Shown here piece by piece: positions 16,548 to 25,277 of a DNA stretch of 64,000 bases. Within the stretch, counting starts at the first letter, position 1; every line of letters starts with the position of its first letter. The notes beneath the pieces were generated by a model. The model had not been told where the DNA came from. It saw only the letters and a program-made list of their open reading frames with translations, and made no database searches. Made by a program: the position numbers and the translations under genes. Source of the stretch: Penaeicola halotolerans (lineage in GTDB: Bacteria; Bacteroidota; Bacteroidia; Cytophagales; Cyclobacteriaceae); contig NZ_JAEAGO010000001.1 in NCBI RefSeq assembly GCF_016464625.1, positions 868,001 to 932,000 on the forward strand, written 5' to 3'.

Positions 16548-16940
16548 ATGAATAATTTTTGGAACTCAAATATAGGAAAAACGATAAGATGGGTATTTTT
16601 CCTACCAACTGCTATAATTACTGGTTTATTAGTTGCAGTTATTACTCTATTTATTAATCAACTAAGATCTGATACACAAGGAGATTTGGCATATATGGCA
16701 GCAGCCATTTTCGGCCAAGTTGCTTTACTATTTACAGCATACCATATAGTTCCAAAATTCAAACAACCAGTTATTATTATTCTAGTAATAATCCGAACAT
16801 TATTTTCATTAACTTGGTTTTTTGATCCAAATTCATCATTATTATCAAGTGTTAACTATTTAATTTTACAAGAAATATCTGTTTTAGGAATAGGAATATA
16901 CTATTCTATTTATTCAAAAAAGAATGATCTAAATTATTAG
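16548..16940 (+). CDS. small integral membrane protein, four predicted helices
   Basis: 130 residues. Hydrophobic stretches lie near 15-35 (FFLPTAIITGLLVAVITLFI), 48-66, 72-90 and 102-120, with short polar loops, giving a four-helix membrane protein. Family not recognised. It shares the AT-rich composition of its neighbour at 16049. An effector/sensor pair is possible, but nothing in the sequence proves it. Confidence 0.6.
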   Translation: MNNFWNSNIGKTIRWVFFLPTAIITGLLVAVITLFINQLRSDTQGDLAYMAAAIFGQVALLFTAYHIVPKFKQPVIIILVIIRTLFSLTWFFDPNSSLLSSVNYLILQEISVLGIGIYYSIYSKKNDLNY

Positions 16941-17111
16941 TGTATCTTCTAAAAATATAAATAATCACCGTGTATTAGCAAGTAGCTGATCTAGAAAATA
17001 AGCCTATAGTTCGACTTTAAGAGTTCTATGTATTTAGTTCAAATATTCTATATTTTTTTAGAGTAGTAGATTCCAATCCATAAGCCCATGATGCAACTTA
17101 CCTAACATACC

Positions 17112-17978
17112 ATGATCAAGCGATTTTTTCTACTCATTACTTCCCTAAGTGTAGCGACCCTAGCACTTTTATATATTTCAGCTGTAGGATCAAAACCGTC
17201 AGGGGACAATTTTAGAGAGCATATCTCTTTTGAGAAAGACCTCACTTTTGACACTGAAGGTTTATTGGATCAAGATGCCAAAAGCGTTTCTGCAAAGCTA
17301 TTTGATGGGAAACTTACACTTATCCAGTTCAACTTTAAGGGGTGTGCGATATGCGAGTCTGAGAAAAAGTATATCAGCAATATCATCAAGGACACTCCAG
17401 AAGATTTTCAGGTCATCTTTATCTCTATAGACCAATATGCGCTATGGAAGAGCCTCAACTTCATCGATGACGATAAGTACAAATATTTGAATATCGGGCA
17501 ATCAAATTTGATCGATTCACTCAAGATAGGTGCCTATCCCACCTATTTTGTAGTGGATGAAAATGCCAAAATCATCTCAAGACCATTTCCAGGATCCGTT
17601 TTCGTCAGAAATCACTTCAACATCAAAAGTGGGAGATTCAGTGATTACATTACTGAACTGCTGACAAGCAATCGCTTTTGGAAAATAGTCTTGCCTATCA
17701 TTGGCGGTTTCTTCGTACTCATAGGATTTATCTCCCTACTCATCACTTTATTCCAGATCACCATTCTCAAGAAACCTTACTTCAAAAAGACCGAAACAAT
17801 CATCCTGAGCATTATACTACTCTGCTCACTATTGATCATATCCTTCTTAAATCAAGAAGCATCTACAGTATTCTTGAGTACCACATCACTACTCATTTCG
17901 ATTTTCACAACACTTGCCTTAAAAGGACTACTAAATGCCACACAATACGTCATCAAAGGCAAAAACTACTGGAATTAG
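17112..17978 (+). CDS. thioredoxin-like (redoxin) membrane protein
   Basis: 288 residues. An N-terminal membrane anchor or signal (residues 5-25) is followed by a thioredoxin-like domain with CxxC at C78/C81 (FNFKGCAICESE) and the cis-proline strand IGAYPTYFVVD. The C-terminal third holds about three more membrane helices (190-215, 228-245, 255-275). The redox domain would face the periplasm. A decayed fragment of a paralogue lies 230 bases downstream (18208-18261). Composition matches the native genes. Confidence 0.75.
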   Translation: MIKRFFLLITSLSVATLALLYISAVGSKPSGDNFREHISFEKDLTFDTEGLLDQDAKSVSAKLFDGKLTLIQFNFKGCAICESEKKYISNIIKDTPEDFQVIFISIDQYALWKSLNFIDDDKYKYLNIGQSNLIDSLKIGAYPTYFVVDENAKIISRPFPGSVFVRNHFNIKSGRFSDYITELLTSNRFWKIVLPIIGGFFVLIGFISLLITLFQITILKKPYFKKTETIILSIILLCSLLIISFLNQEASTVFLSTTSLLISIFTTLALKGLLNATQYVIKGKNYWN

Positions 17979-18027
17979 TGCTTAGAGCTAAGACAGCCAG
18001 AGAACAGATAAATGGAATAAAGATATA

Positions 18028-18098
18028 ATATGCGATCCCTTCAGGATCGTATGGAAACACTCAATCTGCTGCTATAAATATGAGACCCATTCTGGGTC
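18028..18098 (-). repeat. REP-like units in inverted orientation
   Basis: GCTATAAATATGAGACCC followed by ATTCTGGGTC is the reverse-complement layout of the unit 'hairpin + GACATATTTATAGC' seen at 18310. A second hairpin GATCCCTTCAGGATC precedes it. It faces the direct units at 18260-18424. Confidence 0.65.
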
Positions 18099-18207
18099 AA
18101 GCGTCTCAGAAAGCATCAGATCAAAAAATATAACTCCTAGATTCAATCTTCCCTAATCAATACCTCTTCTACTGATCAATCCCGAAAGAATTGCTTCCAA
18201 TAACAAA

Positions 18208-18261
18208 GGCTTTTTGGATCAAAATGCTAAGAGCACTTCTGCAAATCTTTTTCATGAAAAT
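18208..18261 (+). pseudogene. short remnant of a redoxin-gene paralogue
   Basis: Eighteen codons read GFLDQNAKSTSANLFHEN, which align without gaps to GLLDQDAKSVSAKLFDGK (residues 50-67) of the gene at 17112. The nucleotide alignment is also clear (for example TTGGATCAAAATGC versus TTGGATCAAGATGC). No other part of the paralogue is visible nearby; REP-like units start where it ends. Confidence 0.7.
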
Positions 18262-18424
18262 CCCGAAGGGATGACATTATTATAGCAATATTCACCACAC
18301 CCACACCCAATCCCGAAGGGATGACATATTTATAGCCAGATCGATAACATACCTCACCCCGAAGAGATCATATATTTGTAGCCAAATCTAGCACGCCAAC
18401 ATCCCGACCCTAAAGGGATCGAAC
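18260..18424 (+). repeat. REP-like repeat cluster A
   Basis: Tandem units built on a mini-hairpin ATCCC-GAA-GGGAT: 18260-18272 and 18310-18322 (both followed by GACAT..TTATAGC), CCCCGAAGAGATCATATATTTGTAGC at about 18357, and ATCCCGACCC-TAAAGGGATCGAAC at 18401. Spacing is irregular. The same ordered set recurs at 19160-19274 and 20447-20567. Confidence 0.85.
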
Positions 18425-18496
18425 AATATTTACGAATGACAAAAATTTAACCCCAATACCAAGCACTAACCAGCTCATATTCATTCGGAACGAATT

Positions 18497-18526
18497 TTGA
18501 CATTTCAACAAAATGTATTTACTTTG
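18497..18526 (+). promoter_or_regulatory. Bacteroidota-type promoter before the mazEF module
   Basis: TTG at 18497-18499, 19 bases, then TTACTTTG (one mismatch to TAnnTTTG) at 18519-18526, 18 bases before the antitoxin start codon. Confidence 0.55.
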
Positions 18527-18544
18527 TAATAACATTTAATAATC

Positions 18545-18790
18545 ATGGAAGCATCAATCATCAAAATCGGAAATTCAAAAGGACTTCGTTTAAGCAAGAC
18601 CATTTTGGATAAATACAACATCCAAGACAAAGTCGAAATTATCTTGGAAAAAGGACAGATCATACTTAGACCAATCGATTCCCCTAGAAAAAATTGGGAA
18701 AACGAATTTAAGAAAATGAATGAAAACGGTGACGACAAGTTACTGATGACCGATGTATTTGACGATGAAAACCTCGAGGAATGGACTTAA
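18545..18790 (+). CDS. mazE: AbrB/MazE-type antitoxin
   Basis: 81 residues. Residues 1-45 form a SpoVT-AbrB swapped-hairpin DNA-binding domain (IIKIGNSKGLRLSKTILDKYNIQDKVEIILEKGQIILRP). The acidic C-terminal tail (DDENLEEWT) would bind and block the toxin. The gene overlaps the toxin start by 10 bases. Autoregulation of the promoter at 18497 is expected for the family. The whole module lies between two clusters of the same repeat. Confidence 0.88.
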   Translation: MEASIIKIGNSKGLRLSKTILDKYNIQDKVEIILEKGQIILRPIDSPRKNWENEFKKMNENGDDKLLMTDVFDDENLEEWT

Positions 18791-19104
18791 AACAATATGC
18801 AATCGTTCTGGTAAACCTTGATCCAACAATAGGGAGTGAAATAAAAAAAACGAGACCTTGTGTTATCATTTCACCAAATGAGATGAATAAATACTTGAAC
18901 ACTATCGTACTCGCGCCCATGACAACAAGCCTTAAAAAATACCCTACCAGAGTTCCTGTAAAGCATAATGATAAAAAGGGAATGATTGCCATTGACCAAA
19001 TTCGAACGGTAGATAAGACCAGAATCATTCGGGTTTTTGAAAGCTTGACAAAATCAGAAATCGAAAAATGCAAAGACGTAATAAAGGAGACTTTTGTAGA
19101 TTAA
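18781..19104 (+). CDS. mazF: MazF/PemK-family endoribonuclease toxin
   Basis: 107 residues. The N-terminal YAIVLVNLDPTIGSEIKKTRPCVIISPNEMN is the PemK/MazF signature, including the conserved Arg and the V-x-x-DPT-x-G-x-E-x-x-K-x-RP loop. TIVLAPMTTS and the catalytic-region IAIDQIRTVDKTRI also follow the family. Full length and intact. MazF toxins cut single-stranded RNA at short motifs; the target here is unknown. Confidence 0.9.
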   Translation: MDLKQYAIVLVNLDPTIGSEIKKTRPCVIISPNEMNKYLNTIVLAPMTTSLKKYPTRVPVKHNDKKGMIAIDQIRTVDKTRIIRVFESLTKSEIEKCKDVIKETFVD

Positions 19105-19425
19105 AAGAGCATAATCCCTAGATTACATCTTCCCTAATCGACACCTCCTCTTCATATTAATCCCGAAGGGATGACATATTTATAACCAGATCGAAAACAC
19201 ACCCGATCCCGAAGGGATCATATATTTGTAGCCAAATCTAACACGCCCAAATCCCGACACTAAAGGGGTCGAACCTCAAAAAAATCAAAATTTCTAGAGC
19301 ATAAAACAACCTTTAAACCCAAACCCATAGCAGCGCCTATGTATGTAGGGAGTAAAAGTAATGAACCCTGAGGCTTTAGAAAACCTCATTTGCAAACATA
19401 TACCCCATCTCTATGAAGATCTTGC
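19105..19425. other. intergenic stretch with repeat cluster B
   Basis: No gene. The first ~170 bases repeat sequence found upstream of mazEF (tail CCTAGATT..ATCTTCCCTAATC plus REP-like units). The remainder (19275-19425) has no recognised feature. Confidence 0.6.
19112..19274 (+). repeat. REP-like repeat cluster B, copy of the sequence upstream of mazEF
   Basis: Starts with CCCTAGATTACATCTTCCC (compare CTCCTAGATTCAATCTTCCC at about 18135). It continues with ATCCCGAAGGGATGACATAT (19160), GATCCCGAAGGGATCATATA (19205) and ATCCCGACACTAAAGG.. GTCGAAC (19251), the same order as cluster A. Confidence 0.8.
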
Positions 19426-20352
19426 TTATTTTAACCAGTCTTGGAGTGTCTCAATAAAAAGTGCTTGCTGATCGATAAAAACATTATGTGAACAACGATC
19501 CCAATAGCGAAGCTGCTCATCTCCGATGATAACCGCCAAATCCCCCACCTGATCAGCCGAATACAAACCGTCATCCTTGCCATACAGCCCATAGATAGGC
19601 AGCCCACGCTCTACCAGCTGTACTAGTGTCTCTGTCAAATCGATGGTAGTATAGCGTTCATTTTGCCAAAATCCTTGGGGTGCTTGGAAATTTGACTGAC
19701 TGCCATACTGCTTAAGCACAGGATCCGTCCCAAAACGGGCATACAAAGCCTGGGCTGTTGCGTTGGCATCCGTAGGCGTGTAGAAGCCATTGAGCATCGC
19801 ATGACCAAAACTATAGCTACTATAAGCCAAACTGGTAGTATCCATTTTCTCTAGCATTGCGATATAACCCAAATTAGCCCGATCATCCTTAGCCTCATAG
19901 ATTGCCTTAGCACGCCTCAGGATCGTCTTAAAGGTCTCTTGCAAGGAAACAGGCGCACCAACTAGCACAACAGCTTTGACCATTTTAGGATGCTTTTCAG
20001 CGAACAAACTGGCAACCACCCCACCAAAACTATGACCGATCAAACTAGCTTGTTTAAGCTCGTACTTCTCATAGAGAGATTGCAGATCTTCAAAAGTCTG
20101 ATCAAAAGTATAGCGCACATCCGTGGAAGTGCTTCTACCCTCACCTCTCCGATCATAGACGATGACATAATACCCAGCTGCAGCTAGAGTCTCCGCAGTA
20201 GTCACTTCAAATCCTGCACTGTTAAATCCAGGTCCTCCATGTAAAAAGATCAATGCGGCATGATCAGGAGAACCATAAGTCTTAGAATAAAGGTCTTGGG
20301 CATTCGCTACACCCGCCCATAGACTGACGAAGACTAAAAGAATTGCTTTCAT
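19426..20352 (-). CDS. secreted alpha/beta-hydrolase
   Basis: 308 residues with an N-terminal signal peptide (ending VANAQ). The alpha/beta-hydrolase fold is clear: oxyanion-hole HGGPG at 38-42, YDRRGEGRS, nucleophile elbow GHSFGG with S108, a candidate Asp in LYGKDDGLY near 265 and a candidate His in CSHNVFID near 295. The HGGPG and DRRG motifs resemble prolyl-iminopeptidase-type enzymes, but the substrate is not decidable. Single gene between repeat clusters B and C. Confidence 0.88.
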   Translation of the reverse strand: MKAILLVFVSLWAGVANAQDLYSKTYGSPDHAALIFLHGGPGFNSAGFEVTTAETLAAAGYYVIVYDRRGEGRSTSTDVRYTFDQTFEDLQSLYEKYELKQASLIGHSFGGVVASLFAEKHPKMVKAVVLVGAPVSLQETFKTILRRAKAIYEAKDDRANLGYIAMLEKMDTTSLAYSSYSFGHAMLNGFYTPTDANATAQALYARFGTDPVLKQYGSQSNFQAPQGFWQNERYTTIDLTETLVQLVERGLPIYGLYGKDDGLYSADQVGDLAVIIGDEQLRYWDRCSHNVFIDQQALFIETLQDWLK

Positions 20353-20446
20353 AAATCAGATGAAATATAAAAAATTACACCCCTAAAAATAAAAGATTTT
20401 AAGCCTCAATTTACTGATTACTGAGGGATTTATTCAAGCATCTCCC

Positions 20447-20567
20447 AATCACGAATGGATGACACATTTATAGCAAGATCAAAACACACCCAATCCCGAA
20501 GAGATCATATATTTGTAGCATATCACCATGCGGACAATCCATGACCCTGAAAGGGTCGAACAGAACT
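20447..20567 (-). repeat. REP-like repeat cluster C (partly degenerate)
   Basis: On the plus strand the order is again TCCCAATCACGAATGGATGAC..TTTATAGC, ATCCCGAAGAGATCATATAT TTGTAGC and GACCCTGAAAGGGTCGAAC, matching clusters A and B but with more substitutions. It sits upstream of the hydrolase and downstream of the TonB-C protein, both on the minus strand. The strand given is that of the neighbouring genes; the units themselves run plus. Confidence 0.7.
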
Positions 20568-20601
20568 ATATTATCAAACACTTTAAAGGAAAATTGATGT
20601 T

Positions 20602-21516
20602 TTAAAATCTGAGAGGCAGATTAAAAGCTATCCTAACGGGTACTCCATCAGCTGCTTGTGCGGGAATTACCTTTGGAAAACTTTTTAAAATCCTGATCAA
20701 TTCTGCTGCTTGCCATTGATCATCTGGAATACCTTCCAATACTTCTACTTCCTCTATTACACCTTCCGTATCAACAAAGACAGTTAAAACAATCTTCCCC
20801 GATTTGATTTTTTGTCCTGGAGGCACTTTAAATTGCTTACTGATATAAGCATTGATCTTTTGCGAATTACAAGCTCTTCGCTCCTCCTCAGTAGACAAAT
20901 CTTCACATCCATATACGATGATGTCTCTTTCATTAACAGGTATATCCGCTTGTGCGTAAAAGAGCATTTGATCATTAGCTTTCATAGCTACCATACCTAC
21001 CCCTCGTTTATAATATAGCCGAAAATTAGACCCATATTGATCTTTTAATTCATTTTGAGGCTCAGCCAAAACTTCAAGCAAATTGTCAAAGTTGCAAAAT
21101 GGAGTGCTCACACTGCTCAGTGTATCAATGATCGTGTATTTCCAAGTTTTATCATACTTCTCCCAAGTAGCACCAGGACTTACTGCTTGGATGAGCTCAA
21201 CTGATTCAGCATTTTTTGCAGTGTCATAATAATAAACTGCTTGATTTTCAGAACGCCAGTACCCAACAGTCTCTCTACCATTCGCGTAAGTTTTTACTTG
21301 TTTGAGATAATACTTATCTCCTACCTGAAGACTATCTCCAGTAAATAAACTGGTATAGGATGCTCCCATTCCTGACACCCCTGTGTACTTAACCTTATGA
21401 CCAACAGCAATAGGCCAATAAGAACCCGAAGTACCTTCAAAACATAGATTTTGTTGCGCGAAACTAACGTTTACCAAAAATGAGAAAGTAAGGCTTACTA
21501 AAATATTTCTTAACAT
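20602..21516 (-). CDS. periplasmic TonB C-terminal-domain protein
   Basis: 304 residues with a signal peptide (MLRNILVSLTFSFLVNVSFAQ). Residues ~215-304 are a TonB_C domain: INAYISKQFKVPPGQKIKSGKIVLTVFVDTEGVIEEVEVLEG...IPAQAADGVPVRIAFNLPLRF. There is no N-terminal membrane anchor or Pro-rich linker, so it is not a classical TonB. The middle region (30-210) is an unrecognised beta-rich segment. In Bacteroidota such domains often occur in stand-alone secreted proteins. Confidence 0.75.
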   Translation of the reverse strand: MLRNILVSLTFSFLVNVSFAQQNLCFEGTSGSYWPIAVGHKVKYTGVSGMGASYTSLFTGDSLQVGDKYYLKQVKTYANGRETVGYWRSENQAVYYYDTAKNAESVELIQAVSPGATWEKYDKTWKYTIIDTLSSVSTPFCNFDNLLEVLAEPQNELKDQYGSNFRLYYKRGVGMVAMKANDQMLFYAQADIPVNERDIIVYGCEDLSTEEERRACNSQKINAYISKQFKVPPGQKIKSGKIVLTVFVDTEGVIEEVEVLEGIPDDQWQAAELIRILKSFPKVIPAQAADGVPVRIAFNLPLRF

Positions 21517-21550
21517 GTAATTGATAGTTGTTTAGTTATTAAAAATTACC

Positions 21551-22006
21551 TCACTTCCCACTCAGCTCCTCTTTATGAGTCAAATGCCCCAATGCCACCA
21601 AGTCCTTGGATATCCCATCAAAGGACAAATCTAATATCCCTGAATCTGCACCATTGAAGATTGCAAGCCCGATATCTACTTTCATTTCCTTTTCCACCTT
21701 CTGTAAAGTCATTTTGCTTTTATAATGATGAGAAACATTCTTAGGTAAATACTTCACCGAATCTCCATAGGCGAATACTACTTCCTTTCTCAAATCCATC
21801 AACTGCTGAATGACAACTTGCCGATCAGCATCTTCAGGAAAGTAAGAGGCTGCCTCCTCATACTGCTCAGCCATCACAGCATCCATAAATGCTATAGACA
21901 TCCCGCCATACTCATTGTAATAATCGGGAATACCACAACTATGCAGGTAAACGACCCCTGATAACAGTAAAAAATATAAACTAAATCTCTTCAGCATCTT
22001 TGACAT
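21551..22006 (-). CDS. small lipoprotein of unknown function
   Basis: 151 residues from the Met at 22006; a longer frame to 22075 would put a second hydrophobic stretch before the signal and is less likely. The signal peptide ends in the lipobox LHSC, so the protein is a lipoprotein. The mature part is mostly helical (AFMDAVMAEQYEEAASYFPED...) and ends with strand-like segments. No family recognised. It lies just upstream of, and on the same strand as, the TonB-C gene. Confidence 0.65.
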   Translation of the reverse strand: MSKMLKRFSLYFLLLSGVVYLHSCGIPDYYNEYGGMSIAFMDAVMAEQYEEAASYFPEDADRQVVIQQLMDLRKEVVFAYGDSVKYLPKNVSHHYKSKMTLQKVEKEMKVDIGLAIFNGADSGILDLSFDGISKDLVALGHLTHKEELSGK

Positions 22007-22191
22007 AATCAGTGGATTTAAGTTGAAAAATTCAAATGATAATTCTAATAAAAAAAAATAGTTGAGATAATACAAATGATTAAATCAAATTATATACGTT
22101 ATTAAGACAATTTGCCGAATCGGATTTATCCTATCAACTTTTTTTAAATCCAGCGCTTTGATTCCAGCCAAGCTATTGATTACTTTTAGTC

Positions 22192-23046
22192 ATGCTTTCT
22201 AACTTTTTGCAGCAACCCTATCCCATCGAGCGCTCTCGAAAAACAATCCTCATCAATGCCCTGATCACAGGCGCATTCATCAGTACATTCTTATTGATTT
22301 TTAGACCATTTGGTATTGCTGACTTGATCGCCTATGCACAACCTATAGCTGGATACCTCACAGTCATTGGCTATGGCGTGATTACAGCTCTAGTCATGAT
22401 CACTCAGGACATGATCCTCAGACATTACCATACCAAATGGGAACCTTGGTTAGTTTGGAAAGAAATCCTCAGCATCATCAGCTTACTCATCTTGATCGCT
22501 ACTGGTAACTTCCTTTATACAGTGACCTTTGGCTATACAGACTTCACTCTAAGCAGCTTATTAGCGGGGATATTTTACACGGTCTCTATTGGTGTATTCC
22601 CTACCATCAGTTTCATGACCCTAAACTATATCAAGCTCCTTCATCGGCATCAGCGGACAGCCAATAGCATACAAATCAATGGTGATTTTGGTAGTGATAA
22701 ATCAACTCCCATTACGCTGAGGGGAGAAAACAAAGTAGAAATCATCACCAGTGATCTGAATTCGCTGCTTTGCATACAAGCAGCAGATAACTATGTCATG
22801 ATCTACCAAAATAGCCAAACACCCCTACTCATCCGCTCCAGCATACAGCGCTTACAAGATCAAATCAATCATCCTTGGCTCATTCGCTGTCACCGATCCT
22901 ATATCGTCAACCTCTCTCAAGTGCAAAAAGTCACTGGTAATGCAGCAGGATACAAACTCACCATGCTACATAGCGATATTACCGTCCCTGTATCTAGATC
23001 CTATATAGCTACCATCCAAAATGCTTTAGAAAACTTACCAAGGTAA
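22192..23046 (+). CDS. membrane-bound LytTR-family transcriptional regulator
   Basis: 284 residues. Four transmembrane helices (about 22-42, 50-72, 90-110, 120-145) precede a C-terminal LytTR DNA-binding domain (185-280) with ICIQAADNYVMIYQ, RSSIQRLQDQ, CHRSYIVNLSQVQKV and VPVSRSYIATI. There is no receiver domain, so the membrane part itself probably senses the signal, as in other Bacteroidota membrane LytTR proteins. A membrane-protein gene follows on the same strand and is a possible target. Confidence 0.88.
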   Translation: MLSNFLQQPYPIERSRKTILINALITGAFISTFLLIFRPFGIADLIAYAQPIAGYLTVIGYGVITALVMITQDMILRHYHTKWEPWLVWKEILSIISLLILIATGNFLYTVTFGYTDFTLSSLLAGIFYTVSIGVFPTISFMTLNYIKLLHRHQRTANSIQINGDFGSDKSTPITLRGENKVEIITSDLNSLLCIQAADNYVMIYQNSQTPLLIRSSIQRLQDQINHPWLIRCHRSYIVNLSQVQKVTGNAAGYKLTMLHSDITVPVSRSYIATIQNALENLPR

Positions 23047-23154
23047 ATTCAGCCACTTTTTTGACATTCACCCCTAAGTCTTGACACTCGCCACTTAAAT
23101 CCAAAAAGCCCTTAATCTCTGTTTATGTTTGTCTCAAATCAATCAGACAAACGC

Positions 23155-23802
23155 ATGCTATACAAAACCCTACTCATACTCCACATCATAGCTGGCTTCA
23201 CAGCTTTACTCACTGGACTTATCGCCATGATCACTGCCAAAGGCAAAAAACTCCACCTCCGCAGTGGGAAGATTTACTACTTTGCCATGCTAGGCATAGG
23301 ACTAACGAGCTTTCCTATGACCATCTTGAAGCCTAATCCCTTTCTATGGATGATCGCAGGATTTAGCACCTACATGACGCTAAGTGGCTATGCTTATTTG
23401 AAATATCCAAAAGGTCAGGAAATTCCTCGAAAATCCCTTTGGTCACCTATCCTAGGACTAATCATCTTAGTTACTGGGCTTATCCTATTTTTAGAACAGG
23501 CACACAGCCAAATGCTTCCTGTAGCCATCACTTTTGCTCTCATCTTTGGCAGTATGCTGTTTACAGACAGTAAGCGTATCCTCAAAAAAATGCCTTTAGA
23601 TTACACCATTATCATGCATACACACATCGGCAGGATGGTCGGGTCATACATTGCTACACTCACAGCCTTTCTCTTGATCAATATCCAAACCGATCCAGCT
23701 TGGATCATTTGGCTGGGGCCTACGGCAGTCCTTACTCCTGTGATCATTTATTTCCAAAAGCGTTATACCAAAAAGAAAACACGTGCTAATCAACTGACAT
23801 AA
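23155..23802 (+). CDS. DUF2306-like multi-pass membrane protein
   Basis: 215 residues from the Met at 23155; an upstream in-frame ATG at 23125 would add ten polar residues. About seven membrane helices; the start LLILHIIAGFTALLTGLIAM and the later MHTHIGRMVGSYIA carry conserved histidines, as in DUF2306/YbhN-neighbour-type proteins. Function unknown. It follows the LytTR gene by about 110 bases without a visible terminator. Confidence 0.65.
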   Translation: MLYKTLLILHIIAGFTALLTGLIAMITAKGKKLHLRSGKIYYFAMLGIGLTSFPMTILKPNPFLWMIAGFSTYMTLSGYAYLKYPKGQEIPRKSLWSPILGLIILVTGLILFLEQAHSQMLPVAITFALIFGSMLFTDSKRILKKMPLDYTIIMHTHIGRMVGSYIATLTAFLLINIQTDPAWIIWLGPTAVLTPVIIYFQKRYTKKKTRANQLT

Positions 23803-23884
23803 AGGATATCGATAAATATGTCGTACCTTGCGAGCTTAAATCATACAGCAGCCCATTCGGGGCACACTGTTTAATCAATCATGC

Positions 23885-25207
23885 ATGCAATTTGACCAAT
23901 TGAATCTCATTGAGCCGATACTACAAGCGCTCAAAGAAGAGGGATATACAACTCCCACCCCTATCCAAGCACAAGCCATTCCCATCGTATTAAGCGGCAC
24001 CGACCTACTAGGTTGCGCCCAAACAGGTACTGGAAAAACAGCTGCTTTTGCTATTCCTATCCTGCAACTATTAAAGCAAAATCCACTTTTTGGTAGAAAA
24101 CGCATGATCAGAACACTGATCGTGACCCCCACTAGGGAGTTGGCGATACAAATAGAAGAAAGCTTCAAAGCCTACGGCAGACACCTCGGACTGAAGTCTA
24201 CGGTAGTTTTTGGTGGCGTGAAACAAGGTTCACAGACTACAGCACTCAGAAGTGGTGTAGACATCCTTATAGCGACTCCAGGCAGATTACTAGACCTCAT
24301 GACACAAGGCTATATCTCATTGAGAAATGTAGAATATTTTGTCTTAGATGAAGCTGACCGTATGCTAGACATGGGTTTCATCCATGATGTCAAAAAACTC
24401 CTAGCAGTGCTTCCTAAGAGAAGACAATCGCTCTTTTTCTCAGCTACTATGCCTCCAGAGATTGTCAAGCTAGCGGATACCATCTTGGACAATCCTAAAA
24501 AAGTAGAAGTCACTCCTGTCTCTTCTACCGCGGAGAAAATCCAACAAGCAGTATATTTCATTGACAGAGGCAATAAAAACAAACTGCTCTATGACCTACT
24601 GCAAGACTCAAGCATTAAAGCTGCCTTGGTCTTTACTAGAACCAAGCATGGGGCTGATAAAGTAGTGAAATTCTTAGCCAGCAAAAATATCACTGCTGAA
24701 GCCATCCACGGCAACAAAGCACAAAATGCGCGACAGCGTGCCCTGACCAATTTCAAAAGTGGGGAAACACGTGTCTTAGTAGCGACAGACATTGCTGCGA
24801 GAGGAATTGATATTGATGAGCTAGCCTTTGTGGTAAACTATGAACTACCAAATGTCTCAGAAACCTATGTACACCGCATCGGTCGTACAGGTAGAGCTGG
24901 AGCCTCAGGACTAGCCGTATCTTTCTGTGATGGTGAGGAAAAAGCTTATCTCAAAGACATCGAGAAGCTAATCGGTAAAAAGATACCTGTGATCAATGAG
25001 CATCCCTATCCATTACTCATCGAAAACCCTCCTAAGGCAGAGCAAGGTGGTAGAGGCGGTAATCGTCCCAAGTCAAACTTCTCTCGACCAAAGCCTAGCA
25101 ATAGTGGTGGAGAAAGAAGCGGGAGATCTGAAAGACCTGCAAGCACCAGTCGTGAAGGTGGTGACAGACCTCGTAGAAATTGGTCTAAAAAACCTCGTAG
25201 AGATTAA
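23885..25207 (+). CDS. DEAD-box RNA helicase (RhlE-type)
   Basis: 440 residues with all DEAD-box motifs in order: [10 protein letters not shown] (Q motif), AQTGTGKT (45-52), [37 protein letters not shown] and [10 protein letters not shown]. The C-terminus (from ~390) is a basic Gly/Arg/Ser-rich tail that binds RNA. Length and the short basic tail fit the RhlE group. Such helicases act in RNA turnover, ribosome assembly and cold adaptation. Confidence 0.93.
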   Translation: MQFDQLNLIEPILQALKEEGYTTPTPIQAQAIPIVLSGTDLLGCAQTGTGKTAAFAIPILQLLKQNPLFGRKRMIRTLIVTPTRELAIQIEESFKAYGRHLGLKSTVVFGGVKQGSQTTALRSGVDILIATPGRLLDLMTQGYISLRNVEYFVLDEADRMLDMGFIHDVKKLLAVLPKRRQSLFFSATMPPEIVKLADTILDNPKKVEVTPVSSTAEKIQQAVYFIDRGNKNKLLYDLLQDSSIKAALVFTRTKHGADKVVKFLASKNITAEAIHGNKAQNARQRALTNFKSGETRVLVATDIAARGIDIDELAFVVNYELPNVSETYVHRIGRTGRAGASGLAVSFCDGEEKAYLKDIEKLIGKKIPVINEHPYPLLIENPPKAEQGGRGGNRPKSNFSRPKPSNSGGERSGRSERPASTSREGGDRPRRNWSKKPRRD

Positions 25208-25277
25208 GCACTTAATTAAAAATTAACTTCTGATATTAACTGATTTGCTGTAATTTGGGATAAACAAATCTCAAAAC

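Larger units (their letters stand above)
17979..18544. other. intergenic stretch with repeats and a gene remnant
   Basis: No intact gene. Contains an inverted REP-like unit (about 18028-18098), a tail sequence duplicated after mazEF (about 18135-18185), a remnant of a redoxin paralogue (18208-18261), three or four direct REP-like units (18260-18424) and the mazEF promoter (18497-18526). Confidence 0.7.

Noticed and set aside
18260-18424. Possible CRISPR array
   Set aside because: Units differ in sequence and spacing, have internal hairpins, occur in three dispersed clusters, and no cas genes are present. Better described as REP-like repeats.
20812-21018. Plus-strand frames within the TonB-C gene
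   Set aside because: Antisense shadows without start context or family features.
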